The position numbers and the translations under genes are program-made. A DNA stretch of 64,000 nucleotides, from positions 56,465 through 120,464 of the forward strand of contig NZ_CABPSL010000018.1 in assembly GCF_902459665.1 (NCBI RefSeq), in the 5' to 3' direction. This DNA is from Pandoraea cepalis. Lineage in GTDB: Bacteria; Pseudomonadota; Gammaproteobacteria; Burkholderiales; Burkholderiaceae. The notes beneath the pieces are model-generated. The model searched no databases and had not been told where the DNA came from. It saw nothing but the letters and a program-made list of their open reading frames with translations. Of the stretch, positions 27,241-36,599 are shown piece by piece (the stretch's first letter is position 1; each line of letters begins with the position of its first letter).

Positions 27241-27295
27241 GGCGTGGGACGCGAGGTCGTCAGATTCCTGAATGCCTCGCGGTGTCCGGGCGTCG

Positions 27296-27898
27296 TCAGA
27301 TGTTGAGCTTGCTGACCTTTGTGCCTTCGACGTTCAGGTTGGCCATGAGACCGGCGTTGGTCATCACGATCACTTCGACCGGCGAAGTCGCGGTGTTCAG
27401 ATCGACCGCGCCGTTCGCGCCGATCTTGACCAGGGCCACGGAGGCGTCGGCCCCCGCCGTCCAGCCGTCGGTGCGCTGGAATTTGTCCAGGGCGTCCTGC
27501 GTCATGAACAGGAAGATAATGGCCTTCGACTGCGCACCGATCTGCAGACCGAACGACGCCGTCACCGTGTTGTAGTAGCCCTTCGTGGCGCCGCCCACGC
27601 GCAGCGCGCCTTCGCCGTATTGGCCGCCCACGACGAAACCGGCTTGCAGCACCGACGGGAACACGAGCATGCCGCGCGACTTGTTCACCAGTTCGCGCGA
27701 GCCCGGTACGGACGCATACATCTTGTCGAGCGCGCCATTCACGGAAGCATCGATCTCACGGCGCTTGTTCGCGTTGGCGCCGGGTGAGCTGTCGCTCTTG
27801 CTGGCCTGCGACGGGGTGGTCGTGGTGCAGCCCGACAGCGCGAATGCAGCGGCGGCAACAGCGACGGAAGTCTTCATCAGGAATTCGCGTTTTTGCAT
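27296..27898 (-). CDS. SYLF-domain (YSC84-like) lipoprotein
   Basis: 200 residues from the ATG at 27898 (MQKREFLMKTSVAVAAAAFA), preceded by GGAGGGAGAAA. A lipobox (ALSGC, Cys near residue 24) marks a lipoprotein signal. The SYLF/YSC84 domain follows: LVNKSRGMLVFPSVLQAGFV, GQYGEGALRVGGATKGYYNT and GLQIGAQSKAIIFLFMTQDA. Eukaryotic SYLF domains bind phosphoinositides; the bacterial role is poorly defined, probably envelope-associated lipid binding. It is a stand-alone gene. Confidence 0.92.
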   Translation of the reverse strand: MQKREFLMKTSVAVAAAAFALSGCTTTTPSQASKSDSSPGANANKRREIDASVNGALDKMYASVPGSRELVNKSRGMLVFPSVLQAGFVVGGQYGEGALRVGGATKGYYNTVTASFGLQIGAQSKAIIFLFMTQDALDKFQRTDGWTAGADASVALVKIGANGAVDLNTATSPVEVIVMTNAGLMANLNVEGTKVSKLNI

Positions 27899-28138
27899 TT
27901 TCTCCCTCCAGGTAGCGTGTGCCGCTTGCTGAGCAAGGCGGCATGGATCCGGATAAAACGTCGGGCCGATAACGCATTCCACGCGGCGCGCGTCGTGTCG
28001 GCCATGAAGCGGATGATGAGAACGATAATTCGGCATCCGACGGATGTGCCTGCGTGAAATCGTGGCAGACAACCCGTCGGCGTGACGACGATTATGCGGC
28101 CTCTGACGTTATTGTCAAGAAAATAGGGCAACAAGTTC

Positions 28139-28169
28139 CGTCAACTTGCAGACATCTCTCGTCAACTTG
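28139..28169. repeat. Direct repeat CGTCAACTTG, 21-bp period
   Basis: CGTCAACTTG occurs at 28139-28148 and again at 28160-28169, exactly 21 bp apart, i.e. two helical turns on one DNA face. It lies between the secreted-protein gene stop and the SYLF gene, upstream of the latter. The spacing suits a dimeric activator such as an OmpR-family regulator (inference). Confidence 0.45.
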
Positions 28170-28180
28170 TAGGTGTTCGC

Positions 28181-28678
28181 CTACGTGCACTTGCGCATGT
28201 ATTCTTCCTTGAGCGCTTTGCGCGGGCGGGTGCGTGTAGGAATGTCGACGCGATCGCCGGCGGGCGACTCGACCCGGCGTCCGCGCTGGTAGACCGGCTT
28301 GTCCGGCGTGTTGGCGATCTTGTCGGCGAGCGCGCGACACTCGTCGCGCAGTGAGGGCGATCCCGCGCCGGAAGCGCTGGCCTGCGACGCGGCCTGATCG
28401 CGCGCGGCTTGCGAGCATTGCTCCGGCGGCAGCGCGCGGCCGACGCTATCGAAACACACGGGCGTCTGTGCCAACGCGCCGCCGCTCACACCAAGCAGTG
28501 CGATGACAGTGGAAGCTTGCAGAAAACGTTTGATCGGCGAGTAAGACCGCGCAAGCTCGGCAATGCCAAGCATCGGCGCTGCGACGCCGTTGGGCGTGAA
28601 TGAAGCGGATGACGCGGATGAGGCGAAGGTTGTGAGGGCCGTGGACATCGGGGACAGCGTAGCGGCGCGGCGTGGCAT
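28181..28678 (-). CDS. Small secreted or membrane-anchored protein, unknown function
   Basis: 165 residues from the ATG at 28678, which has GAGGAG at 7 bp spacing. A hydrophobic segment ending in GGALAQTPVCFDSVGR (about residues 50-72) suits a signal peptide with cleavage at ALAQ; the stretch before it is unusually long, so translation may begin nearer (an ATG at 28648). The mature part has four Cys and the pattern CFDSVGRALPPEQCSQ, then LRDECRALADKIANTPDKPV, seen in DUF-type periplasmic proteins of Burkholderiales. I do not recognise a function. Confidence 0.7.
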   Translation of the reverse strand: MPRRAATLSPMSTALTTFASSASSASFTPNGVAAPMLGIAELARSYSPIKRFLQASTVIALLGVSGGALAQTPVCFDSVGRALPPEQCSQAARDQAASQASASGAGSPSLRDECRALADKIANTPDKPVYQRGRRVESPAGDRVDIPTRTRPRKALKEEYMRKCT

Positions 28679-28720
28679 CGTCGATCTCCTCAAGGGAACC
28701 GCGCTGCGGCGCGGGTGCGC

Positions 28721-29635
28721 CTATTCTGGCATCGCCCCGGCGGGATTGTCGATACCCGCGACGCCATGCCGCGCGGCGCCCATGCCAGGGCGGTCCGTGC
28801 GCAATTCCAGCCGATAGCCGACGCCATAGATCGAGCGCACGATTTCCTCGTCGGGCCGGATCGCCTGCAACTTGCGACGCAGGTTCTTGATATGGCTATC
28901 GACCGTCCGGTCGGCGACCACGCGGTGATCGTCGTACATGCGATCGAGCAGGTGGGCACGAGGGAAGGTCTTGTCGGGATGGCTGGCGAGCGTCGCCAGC
29001 AACCGCAACTCCACCGGCGTGAGTGGCAGTTCGTGCCCGTCAAGCCGTGCGTGATGACGCATTGCGTCGATGACGAGCGCGCGCGGCGGTGCCGCATTCG
29101 CAAGACTGCCGGTTCCCTGGGGGCCGGAGGCGGTACCGGCGCCTCTCACTCGGCGCAGAATCGCCTTGACGCGTGCCACGACTTCGCGCGGGCTGAAGGG
29201 CTTGCAGATGTAGTCGTCGGCGCCGAGTTCGAGGCCCAGCAGCCGGTCCGTCTCTGCCGCGCGCGCCGTCAGCATGACGACCGGCACCTCGGAGAACTCG
29301 CGCACGGCGCGGCAGACTTCGAGGCCGTCCATGCCCGGGAGCATAAGATCTAGCAGCACCAGGCGCGGTTGTGTCGCGCGCACGGCCGGAACCACGTCGC
29401 GGCCGTCCGAGAGAATGCGGCAAGGCATGCCGGCCACCCGTAGGTATTCCGCGAGCAACGCGGCGAGCTTGGGCTCGTCTTCGACGATCAGAATCGGGGC
29501 GGTGTCGGAGAGGGTCATCGCGTCGGTCGGTGAACTTGGGGCGGAAAGCGGCGTAGGGGTCAATGCGTGCGAAGCGCCCGCCGACGGGGTCGGCGAGGTC
29601 GAAGGCATGGGCGAAGGCATGGGCGAAGGGTTCAT
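28721..29635 (-). CDS. BaeR-like OmpR-family response regulator
   Basis: 304 residues from the ATG at 29635. The first ~40 residues are a Pro/Ser/Thr-rich low-complexity tract, so an ATG at 29518 (MTLSDTAPILIVEDEPKLAA) may be the true start. The receiver domain has RLVLLDLMLPGMDGLEVCRA with the phospho-Asp and ADDYICKPFSPREVVARVKA. The winged helix has ELPLTPVELRLLATLASHPD and VDSHIKNLRRKLQAI. It overlaps the end of its kinase gene. The best family match from motifs is BaeR, an envelope-stress and efflux regulator. Confidence 0.9.
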   Translation of the reverse strand: MNPSPMPSPMPSTSPTPSAGASHALTPTPLSAPSSPTDAMTLSDTAPILIVEDEPKLAALLAEYLRVAGMPCRILSDGRDVVPAVRATQPRLVLLDLMLPGMDGLEVCRAVREFSEVPVVMLTARAAETDRLLGLELGADDYICKPFSPREVVARVKAILRRVRGAGTASGPQGTGSLANAAPPRALVIDAMRHHARLDGHELPLTPVELRLLATLASHPDKTFPRAHLLDRMYDDHRVVADRTVDSHIKNLRRKLQAIRPDEEIVRSIYGVGYRLELRTDRPGMGAARHGVAGIDNPAGAMPE

Positions 29636-30762
29636 CACGAGCTCGCAAGGGCGGGGTCATCGAGCCGCGCGGGCCCGAGTCGGCTCGTCGCGCTGGGTGA
29701 CCAGGCGCATCCGCCGCCGCACGCCCCCCCTGCGGCCGCAGGCGCAGGGCGGTGACGCGGCAGAGCGACCGCGAGTGCGAGACCGCCCAGTGGGGAGTGT
29801 CGCGCGGTGATCTGGCCGCCATGCGCTTCGACGATATGTTTGCACAGCGTCAGCCCCAGACCAGCGCCACCGCTTCGCCGGCTGCGCGATGCTTCCACGC
29901 GGAACAGGCGCTCGAACAGACGCGGCAGCGCATCGTCCGGCACGCCCGGCGCAGAATCCTCGATCTCCAGACGCAATTGCGTGGCCGTGGCCGACAGATA
30001 CACGCGCACGGCGCCGCCGCCGTCGGTGTACCGCAGCGAGTTTTCGAGCAGATTGCCCAGCAGTTGCGTCACGCGGTGGAGATCGCCGTTGATGATGAGC
30101 GTGTCGTCGGGCAGGTGCACGTTCAGCGCGATGCCCTTGGCGTCGAACCAGTCGCCGAACGCGGCCACGGACGTGGCGACGCGCTCGGTCATGTCGACGG
30201 GGGCGAACGCATAGGTCAGTGCGCCGACGTCCGAGAGCGAGAGTTCGTACAGATCGTCGATCAGTTTGGAGAGCTGCGAGATTTCGACGCGCAGCGAGGC
30301 GAGGGCGTCTTGCGTGAGTGGGCGTACGCCGTCTTCCATCGCTTCGATTTCCCCGCGCAGGATCGACAGCGGCGTGCGCAGCTCGTGGGAAATGTCCGCG
30401 AGCAGGTCGCGGCGCGAGCGGTCGTTGCGGGCGAGCGTGTCGGCCAGGCGGTTCAGATCGACGGCGAGACGGGCGAGCTCGTCGGCACCGGCTGTCGGCG
30501 CGCGTACGCTGTAGTCGCCCATCGCCATGCGGTGGGTGGCCTCGAGCAGCGGGGTGACGGGCACGAGCAGACGCCGGGCGAGGTGCAGCGCCACCACACC
30601 GAGCAGCGCGACGCCGAGGACCGTCAGATACATCAGGTTGTCGCCGCACAGCCAGCGATGCCCGCCGAGCGCGGCGCGCACGGCGAGTGCCGTGGCCGTC
30701 ATGGTGATCAGGCCCGTCGCGAAGAGTGCGAGGAAAAGCTTGCGGGTGATGCCGGAGTTCAT
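29635..30762 (-). CDS. BaeS-like sensor histidine kinase
   Basis: 375 residues from the ATG at 30762 (MNSGITRKLFLALFATGLIT); the open frame continues upstream without conserved sequence. Two close membrane helices (about 8-30 and 40-62) leave only a minimal periplasmic loop (GHRWLCGDNLM). A HAMP region, the H box LLADISHELRTPLSILRGEI, N box LLGNLLENSLRYTDGG, and GGAGLGLTLCKHIVEAHGG follow. The C-terminal ~40 residues are Gly/Ala/Arg-rich and unusual. Such a short-loop kinase probably senses membrane state (inference). Confidence 0.9.
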   Translation of the reverse strand: MNSGITRKLFLALFATGLITMTATALAVRAALGGHRWLCGDNLMYLTVLGVALLGVVALHLARRLLVPVTPLLEATHRMAMGDYSVRAPTAGADELARLAVDLNRLADTLARNDRSRRDLLADISHELRTPLSILRGEIEAMEDGVRPLTQDALASLRVEISQLSKLIDDLYELSLSDVGALTYAFAPVDMTERVATSVAAFGDWFDAKGIALNVHLPDDTLIINGDLHRVTQLLGNLLENSLRYTDGGGAVRVYLSATATQLRLEIEDSAPGVPDDALPRLFERLFRVEASRSRRSGGAGLGLTLCKHIVEAHGGQITARHSPLGGLALAVALPRHRPAPAAAGGACGGGCAWSPSATSRLGPARLDDPALASS

Positions 30763-31041
30763 GCGCTGCGTGGTTGGGCGAACGGTGATGGCGGGAAAGC
30801 GCGCCTGACGGGGCGAACCCATGGAGCTCTGCCGACGTTGGCGCGCCATTTTCTCAGCATCGGTGTGGCGCGCGGCGGGCCTCCACAAATTTTCCTCTAT
30901 TTGTGCTTAGTGCCTGCACCTGCACTCCTTACTATTCCTCTCGACGCTGGCCGCCGTGTCGGCTGCGCCATCGATCAACCGTTCACACTATTCCAAGACG
31001 ACCGGATCCGGCATCCGGGATCGGCGCGGGGGCGCCTCACC

Positions 31042-31740
31042 ATGTCGAAGCTGTCGATGCTACCGCGCGTTGCGGCGCGCGGTGTTCTCCGGACGCTTGC
31101 GCTGCTGGCCGCCACGGGCGCCATGTTGGGGGCCTGCTCCAGCTCGGCGCCGGCGCCCACGCCGATGGGCATGATGCCCATGCCGCGCGTGGCGAACGTG
31201 CAGACGGGCGGATCCATCTACCAATCGACCACCGCCACGAACTGGTTCGAGACACCGGTCGCGCATCGCATCGGTGATCTGCTTACGATTGCGGTGTCCG
31301 AAAACTCGTCCGGTGGAAACAAGTCGCAGAGCGACATCTCGCGCAACGCGAGCGTGACGGCCAAGAGCGCCAAGGCCAATGGGGCCGATTCCGTGCTGGA
31401 GCGCTGGTTCAACATCGGTCAATCGGCCAGTGCCTTCAAGGGCAACGGCAACAACAGTTCGAGCACGGCGCTGGCCGGCACGATTGCGGTGGCGATCGTG
31501 GACGTATTGCCGAACGGCGCTTATGTCGTGGGCGGGGAAAAGCAGGTCCTGCAAGGGCGCAATATGGAGACGTTCCGCTTTACCGGCGTCGTCAACAAAT
31601 TCGACATCTCACCGGGCAATGTGGTCGCGTCGAGCAAGGTGGGGCAGGCCAAGGTGGCGCGCGTGGAGGAGGGGCAGGTCGCCGACGGGAGCAGTGGTGG
31701 CTGGCTGCAGGGCATTCTGCTCGGCGTGTCGCCGTTCTGA
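31042..31740 (+). CDS. FlgH-like flagellar L-ring lipoprotein, isolated copy
   Basis: 232 residues from the ATG at 31042 (MSKLSMLPRVAARGVLRTLA); the frame is open far upstream on the non-coding strand of the kinase gene. A lipobox (MLGAC) gives a lipid-anchored Cys. The FlgH domain is clear: HRIGDLLTIAVSENSSGGNK, GTIAVAIVDVLPNGAYVVGG, EKQVLQGRNMETFRFTGVVN, and KVARVEEGQVADGSSGGWLQ. FlgH forms the outer-membrane L-ring bushing, normally encoded between flgG and flgI. Here no flgG, flgI or flgJ is nearby; it may be a paralogue with another envelope role. It overlaps the next lipoprotein gene. Confidence 0.88.
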   Translation: MSKLSMLPRVAARGVLRTLALLAATGAMLGACSSSAPAPTPMGMMPMPRVANVQTGGSIYQSTTATNWFETPVAHRIGDLLTIAVSENSSGGNKSQSDISRNASVTAKSAKANGADSVLERWFNIGQSASAFKGNGNNSSSTALAGTIAVAIVDVLPNGAYVVGGEKQVLQGRNMETFRFTGVVNKFDISPGNVVASSKVGQAKVARVEEGQVADGSSGGWLQGILLGVSPF

Positions 31741-32273
31741 TGAAACGACTGGCGATCGTGCTGATGCTGGCGGCGGCCGCCAGCGCCACCCTGGGCGGGT
31801 GCCTCTTCACGACACCGGTGCCGGTGCTCGCTGCGCAGGTGGCCTCCAGCATGGTGTCGACGGGCGTGATGCTGTCGGATCAACTGCCGTCCATCGTGCC
31901 GCCGACGACGCCTGCCGCACCGGAGCTGCTCTCGCACAATGTGTGTATCGAGCTGGCGCCCGACGGCATTTCCGATCTGCTGCCGGCGATACAGGGTCGC
32001 CTGCGCGCTTATGGCATCGTGAGCACGATCTACAGCCCGGGCACCTGGCCGACGGGCTGCGTGGTGCTCAATTACTCGGTGCGCCGCGCCTGGCGCGATG
32101 CTCTGTGGGGCAACACGCCGAGCGAATACCTGGCCTATGCAACGCTGACGCTCAGCCGCAACGGGTCAGTGATCAATACGGTGTACTTCGACGGTCGATC
32201 GCGTACGGTCGAATCGTGGTCGGCGTCAAACTCGCGCATCGCGCAGCTGGTTGACCGGCTGGTGGTGTTTTGA
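31740..32273 (+). CDS. Lipoprotein of unknown function coupled to the FlgH paralogue
   Basis: 177 residues; its ATG overlaps the flgH-like stop (TGATG), so the two are translationally coupled. The signal ends in LGGC (lipobox, Cys21). The mature protein has VCIELAPDGISDLLPAIQGR, then GIVSTIYSPGTWPTGCVVLN and YLAYATLTLSRNGSVINTVY, a pattern resembling small outer-membrane lipoproteins with an alpha/beta fold. I do not recognise the family. A decayed copy of part of this gene lies at 36323-36486, beyond the autotransporter. Confidence 0.75.
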   Translation: MKRLAIVLMLAAAASATLGGCLFTTPVPVLAAQVASSMVSTGVMLSDQLPSIVPPTTPAAPELLSHNVCIELAPDGISDLLPAIQGRLRAYGIVSTIYSPGTWPTGCVVLNYSVRRAWRDALWGNTPSEYLAYATLTLSRNGSVINTVYFDGRSRTVESWSASNSRIAQLVDRLVVF

Positions 32274-32315
32274 GCGATCAAGGGGCGGCGACAAGCGTCA
32301 TCCGCGCAAGGGCGT

Positions 32316-35300
32316 TCAGAACCGGTAACTCACCTTCAGACTCCCCGCCTGCGACGATGCGCGTGCCGTATTGACGAGCGCATCGTAAGCGAGCGAGATA
32401 TCCAGGTGCTTGGCCAGTGTCACGCCGACGCTGGCGCCGAGCGTCAGGAAGCCGCGCGGCAAATCCGCACCCGATGCGACGAAGGCCGTACCGTCCTGCG
32501 AGGCCACGGTGATCACCCGGGCGACATCGAGCAGTTCGTGCGCGTACGCCACGCGGAACTGGACGTTCACGGGGCGCGTTGCGTCGCCGAACGCCTTGTC
32601 GAGCGTCACACCGACAAACGGTTGCAGGCTCCGCGTGTTGTCCGTGCCAACGCGCAGATTCTGTCCGCCCGCACCGCTTTCGTCGAAGCCGTTCGCGTGG
32701 AAGTAGGCGTAGCGCAGGCCGGCTCGAGGCGTCACGACAATGCCCGCGATCGCCATCGGTGCACTCGCCTGCGCCGCCGCCGTCAATTCCTGCCCGATAT
32801 GATCGCCCTCGGCCGTGCCGATGCCCGCGAACGGACGTTTCTGCGACAGGAAGTGAAGGCCGTAACCGACAGTGGCGGCAACATCGACCGCGCCCATCTC
32901 ACGGCTTGCATACGCGGCAAGGCGCAGCGTGTCCCGTGTGCCTGAGCTCGCCGTGCCCTGTTCCGAAAGATCGGCATGGGAATAGCCGCCCGCCAGCCCA
33001 AACATGACGCGTTCTTCGTGCCGTTCCGCGCCAGCAAGGAAGCCGTATTGATTCTCCTGAAAGCCAGACTGAGCGCCCGAGCCGTTCACACGTGCGTGCA
33101 ATCCGGTGGCCGTGGCCCAGACGGGCGAGGTACGCGGCGCCGCGTCGCCGGTGGCAAGCCCTGTATCCACGGCGCGTCGCGTGGCTTGATCGAGAAGCGC
33201 CGCGGCCGTCGACTGCGCATTCGCCAGCGCCGCCGTGCCCAGCGCGGTGTAGACGCTCGTGTTTTTCGGCGCAATCACGATTGCGCCCGAGCTCCCGGGA
33301 TCGCTGACGGACGGATCGACCAGCGACAGGATGACATCGTTCGCACCATAGGCGACCGACGATTGCAGGCTGCCAAGATTGGCGCCTGCCGCCTGCGCGC
33401 CGGTGACCGAAGAGAAGCGACCGTTGACGCCATTCGCCGCGGTCACCACCGTATAGCGTGTTGCCTGGTACGTGCCGGGATCGTACGTAATCGCCAGCAC
33501 CCCGTTCAGCGTCGCGCTTCCCGATACCTTGAGCTGCGACGCCGCCGTCGGACTCACCTCGATCGCCAACGTTGCATTGGACGCCTGTGTGTAGTTTCCA
33601 CTGATGCGCAACGTGCCGATGGAGCCTCCCGGCGCCACGATGCCGCCGTTGGTCACGCTGCCGATAATCGTGCCGTGCCCCGCGCAACGTCCCTTGTGCG
33701 CCGACGGCCACGTCGCCGCCCAGTGAGGCGGTATCGTGGTTGGCGTCGCCGACTTCGAGCGTGCCCGCCGCAACGCTCGTCGTCCCCGTGAAGGCCGTGC
33801 TCGCGCCATTGAGAACGAGCATGCCGCTGCCGAGCTTGGTGAAGGTCCCGCTGCCCGCAAGGTCGCCGGCATACGTACTGTTGCCTGAGGTGTCGACGCT
33901 CAGCGAATTCGCCCCCATGAGCAGACGCGTGCCCGCCACGCCGCTTAATCCCGAGACCGCTTGCGTACCCGCAGCAGACATATCGAACGTCGCGCCGCTG
34001 CCCAGCATCGCAAGGCTCGTCACCGAAGACAATTGGCCGGCGCCTGTCAATGCCAGTGTGCCTCCATTGATCGTGGTCGCGCCGGTGTAGACGTTTGCGG
34101 CCGAGAGCGTCTGGGTGCCGCCATTCAATGTCAGTCCACCGGAGCCGCCGATGCTGCCGGAGAAGACGCCCGAGGCGTTCGTGAGCGTAAGGGTGCGGGC
34201 CCCGAGCGCGACCGACCCACTGCCGGCGATGCCCGTGAGCGACGCGCCGTTTGTCGTTGCAGAAATGTCGAGCGCGCCGTTATTGGTCACGCCACTCGAT
34301 GCTGCGACACTGCCGCCGCCGCTGAGCTTGAGCGTGGCACCGCTGTCGACCACGGTCGCGCCGGTGTAGGTGCTGGTGCCTGTCAGCGTCTGGGTGCCGG
34401 CGGCCAGGCGAACGCCGCCCGTGCCGTCGATGATGCCGTCGAACGTGCCGGTCGCGTTGGTGAGCGACAGTGACTGTGCGCCAAGCCGCACCGTACCCGC
34501 GCCTGAAAGCGCCTTGATAGACGTCCCCGACGTGACGGCGGATATATCGAGCACCGAATTCAGCACGACGCCGGACGACGCCGCGATGCTGCCGCTTCCC
34601 GCCAGGGCGAGTGTGCCATTGCTGATCGTGGTCGCCCCCGTATACGTGTTGGTGCCCGAAATCGTCAACGTGTTGCCGCCCACGACACTGAGCGAGCCAG
34701 CCCCGGAAATCACGCCCGACATCGTCAAGCCGGTCGACGCCGTGGAGACGGTCGCGCGCGACGCCGCGTCGCTCAGAATGACATCGTTGTTCAGTGTCAG
34801 CCCTGTGTTGCTTGCGGCAATGGTGGCCGTCGCCCCCGCGTCGAAGAGCAGCGTTCCGAGGATCGAGGAGCCTGTCAGCAGATTCAGCGAATTGTCCGTG
34901 CCGCCAAACTCGATCGCCGCGGCTCGGGTCCCACCTGGGCCGGTCAGCGCACCCATGATGAGACCTGCGTTCGTGATCGAATCCATGCCACGCGTCACCA
35001 CGCCGACACCGCCCCCGATGCCCATACCGCCCGAGATCGTTCCGGTATTGGCGAGGGAATTGCGGGTTTGGGCAAGATCGACGCCAGTGCCCCCGGCGCC
35101 GCCTGCGGCGGACCCCGAGGCGCCCGCGCCCGCGGCCCCGCCTGCGCCGCCCGTGATCGTGCCGGTGTTGACGATGGACGCGCTGCCGCCGAGCGAGAGC
35201 AGGCCGTCGCCGCCAGCGCCGCCGCCGCCGCTGAACCCACCGGAACCCCCGGTGCCGCCAACGCCCCCGGTAATCGTCCCGTTGTTGGTGATCGTTGCTG

Positions 35301-35991
35301 CGACCCCGGCCGAGGTGAGTCCGCTACCCCCGCCGCCACCGCCCCCGCCGTTGCCGTTCACGCCGTTGGTGGTGTTTCCCCCGTTGCCCCCGGCCCCTCC
35401 CGTGATCGCTGCCGCTACTGCAACGGTGATGTTGCTGCCAAGGTAATAAAGGCCGGTGTTGCCGCCGTTCCCACCGCTTCCGAAGTTGGTTCCGTCCGGT
35501 CCCGTGTTGCCGGCGTCGCCCGTCATGGGGGCGTTGATGACGATGTTGCTGGAGGCGATCACTTGCGCGGGACCGTTGGCTGTCGCGGCAGCGACGTCTC
35601 CGGTTGCGCCCGCGCCGCCGGTACCGAGGGCCCCCCAGCTTCCCGGGTCCTGTACGGTCACGGTGCTGGCGTCGAGGTGGCTGGAGCCGCCGCCCTGGCC
35701 ATTTCCGGTACCGCCCGCGCCGCTTCGACCGGGGAAACCGTCGCCACCCGGTGCACCGCAGCCGCTGGTGTCGCTGGGGGTGCAGGCGGCGGCCCAGACA
35801 GGGGCTGCAGCCCCGGCGAGGGCCAGCGCAATGGCCGTGCTCCCGACCGTTCGAATGAACCCCTTACCCGTCGGTCCTCGGGCTGGACCTCGCGCCGGCA
35901 CAAAGCCGAAATCGGAAGCCGAAGACGTCAGCGACGTCGTAGTGGCGAGCTGCGCCTGACGGGCTGCGCGCCCGAGTTTGCCTTGGACCAC
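32316..35991 (-). pseudogene. Large autotransporter adhesin, frameshifted
   Basis: One coding region of about 1,224 residues split between two frames. The first part (from a GTG at 35991) has an extended N-terminus, a signal segment ending in APVWAAACTPSD, a very Gly-rich stretch (about residues 75-300), and beta-helix passenger repeats of the type GTNTYTGATTISNGTLALAG. The other frame carries the end of the passenger and the barrel domain (AERHEERVMFGLAGGYSHAD to GSLKVSYRF, an aromatic C-terminal residue as required for barrel insertion). The frames join if one C is removed from the CCCC run at 33678-33681. Either a true disruption, a phase-variable tract, or a sequencing error. Divergent from the amidase gene. 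Confidence 0.85.
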
Positions 35992-36322
35992 GAATAATCT
36001 CTCGCATCGCGCCGTGCATGGCGACCGGTGACCGAGAAGCTACGGCCTTTCCCCCGCACTACGGCAGACATGGGACGCCAATGCTCAGGAAGACCGCGCC
36101 TATTTCGATGGATGAGCATCGGTGCGTGCGCTATTTGAGTGCGCATAGGACACCGAATGTAATACAAAGTAAGGTAACTCGCTATAAGGGTGACGTATCC
36201 CTGCGACGGTGTCCCGCGGTGAAGTGGGCGGTGAGGCTTCAGGCGGCCAGGTGGCGGTTCGCACCTATTTTGGCCATCATTGTTTGAACATGAAGCTTCC
36301 AATGCCTTCCATTCTGATGCCG

Positions 36323-36486
36323 GACGGCATTTCTGATCGGTTGCCGGCGATACAGGGACGCTTGGGCGCCTATGGCATCGCGAGACGGGTCTACCGCCCG
36401 GGCACTTGGCCGACGGGCCGCATGGCGCTCAATGACTCGGTGCCACGCGCCTGGCGCAACGGGTAGACCGGCGGGTGGTGTTTTGA
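36323..36486 (+). pseudogene. Decayed internal and 3' fragment of the lipoprotein gene at 31740
   Basis: Translated, it reads DGISDRLPAIQGRLGAYGIA, then YRPGTWPTG and ALNDSVPRAW, matching DGISDLLPAIQGRLRAYGIV, YSPGTWPTG and VLNYSVRRAW of the intact gene. DNA identity is high over about 31962-32098. An internal part is deleted, and it then picks up the end of the gene (GACCGGcGGGTGGTGTTTTGA versus the 32253-32273 sequence). Same orientation as the intact gene, so the two copies bracket the autotransporter as direct repeats. Confidence 0.8.
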
Positions 36487-36541
36487 ATGCGGTGGGGCGA
36501 AGGCCGACAGTTCCTAGCAGAAACCCTGATCAGCAAGTGGC

Positions 36542-36547
36542 TTGACA
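36542..36547 (+). promoter_or_regulatory. Candidate -35 box of the amidase promoter
   Basis: TTGACA, a perfect sigma-70 -35 hexamer, 58 bp before the amidase ATG. The matching -10 is not clear-cut; TATACA within the operator at 36569-36581 is farther than ideal (22 bp), so the exact promoter is uncertain. Confidence 0.4.
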
Positions 36548-36568
36548 GCGAAAATTTGTTCATCGATG

Positions 36569-36581
36569 GTATACAGAATAC
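36569..36581 (+). promoter_or_regulatory. Regulon operator, copy 1 (amidase-MFS unit)
   Basis: GTATAC-A-GAATAC, a 13-bp near-palindrome 18 bp upstream of the amidase start. It matches four other sites in this cluster: 39534-39546, 44507-44519, 44620-44632 and 46665-46677. Probable binding site of the GntR/FCD regulator at 46782 (inference). Confidence 0.7.
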
Positions 36582-36599
36582 TGAAACGGCTTTTCCATC

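Larger units (their letters stand above)
35992..36599. other. Intergenic region between autotransporter and amidase
   Basis: About 600 bp. It holds the upstream region of the autotransporter (GAGAGA before the GTG at 35991), an AT-rich patch at 36130-36190, a decayed lipoprotein-gene fragment at 36323-36486, and the promoter/operator region of the amidase gene at 36542-36581. Small open frames here (for example 36018-36287) have no ribosome site or family resemblance, and I do not call them genes. Confidence 0.6.

Noticed and set aside
29752..31041. A long plus-strand frame leading into the flgH-like gene
   Set aside because: It is the complement of the BaeS-like kinase gene, lacks conserved sequence, and the lipoprotein signal at 31042 marks the real start.
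35020..35770. Repetitive G-rich DNA that could be mistaken for a CRISPR array
   Set aside because: The repeats are in frame, irregular, encode Gly/Asn/Thr runs and have no constant repeat-spacer structure or cas genes.
36018..36287. An 89-codon plus-strand frame upstream of the amidase
   Set aside because: No ribosome site, no family resemblance, odd composition, and it overlaps the autotransporter's upstream region.
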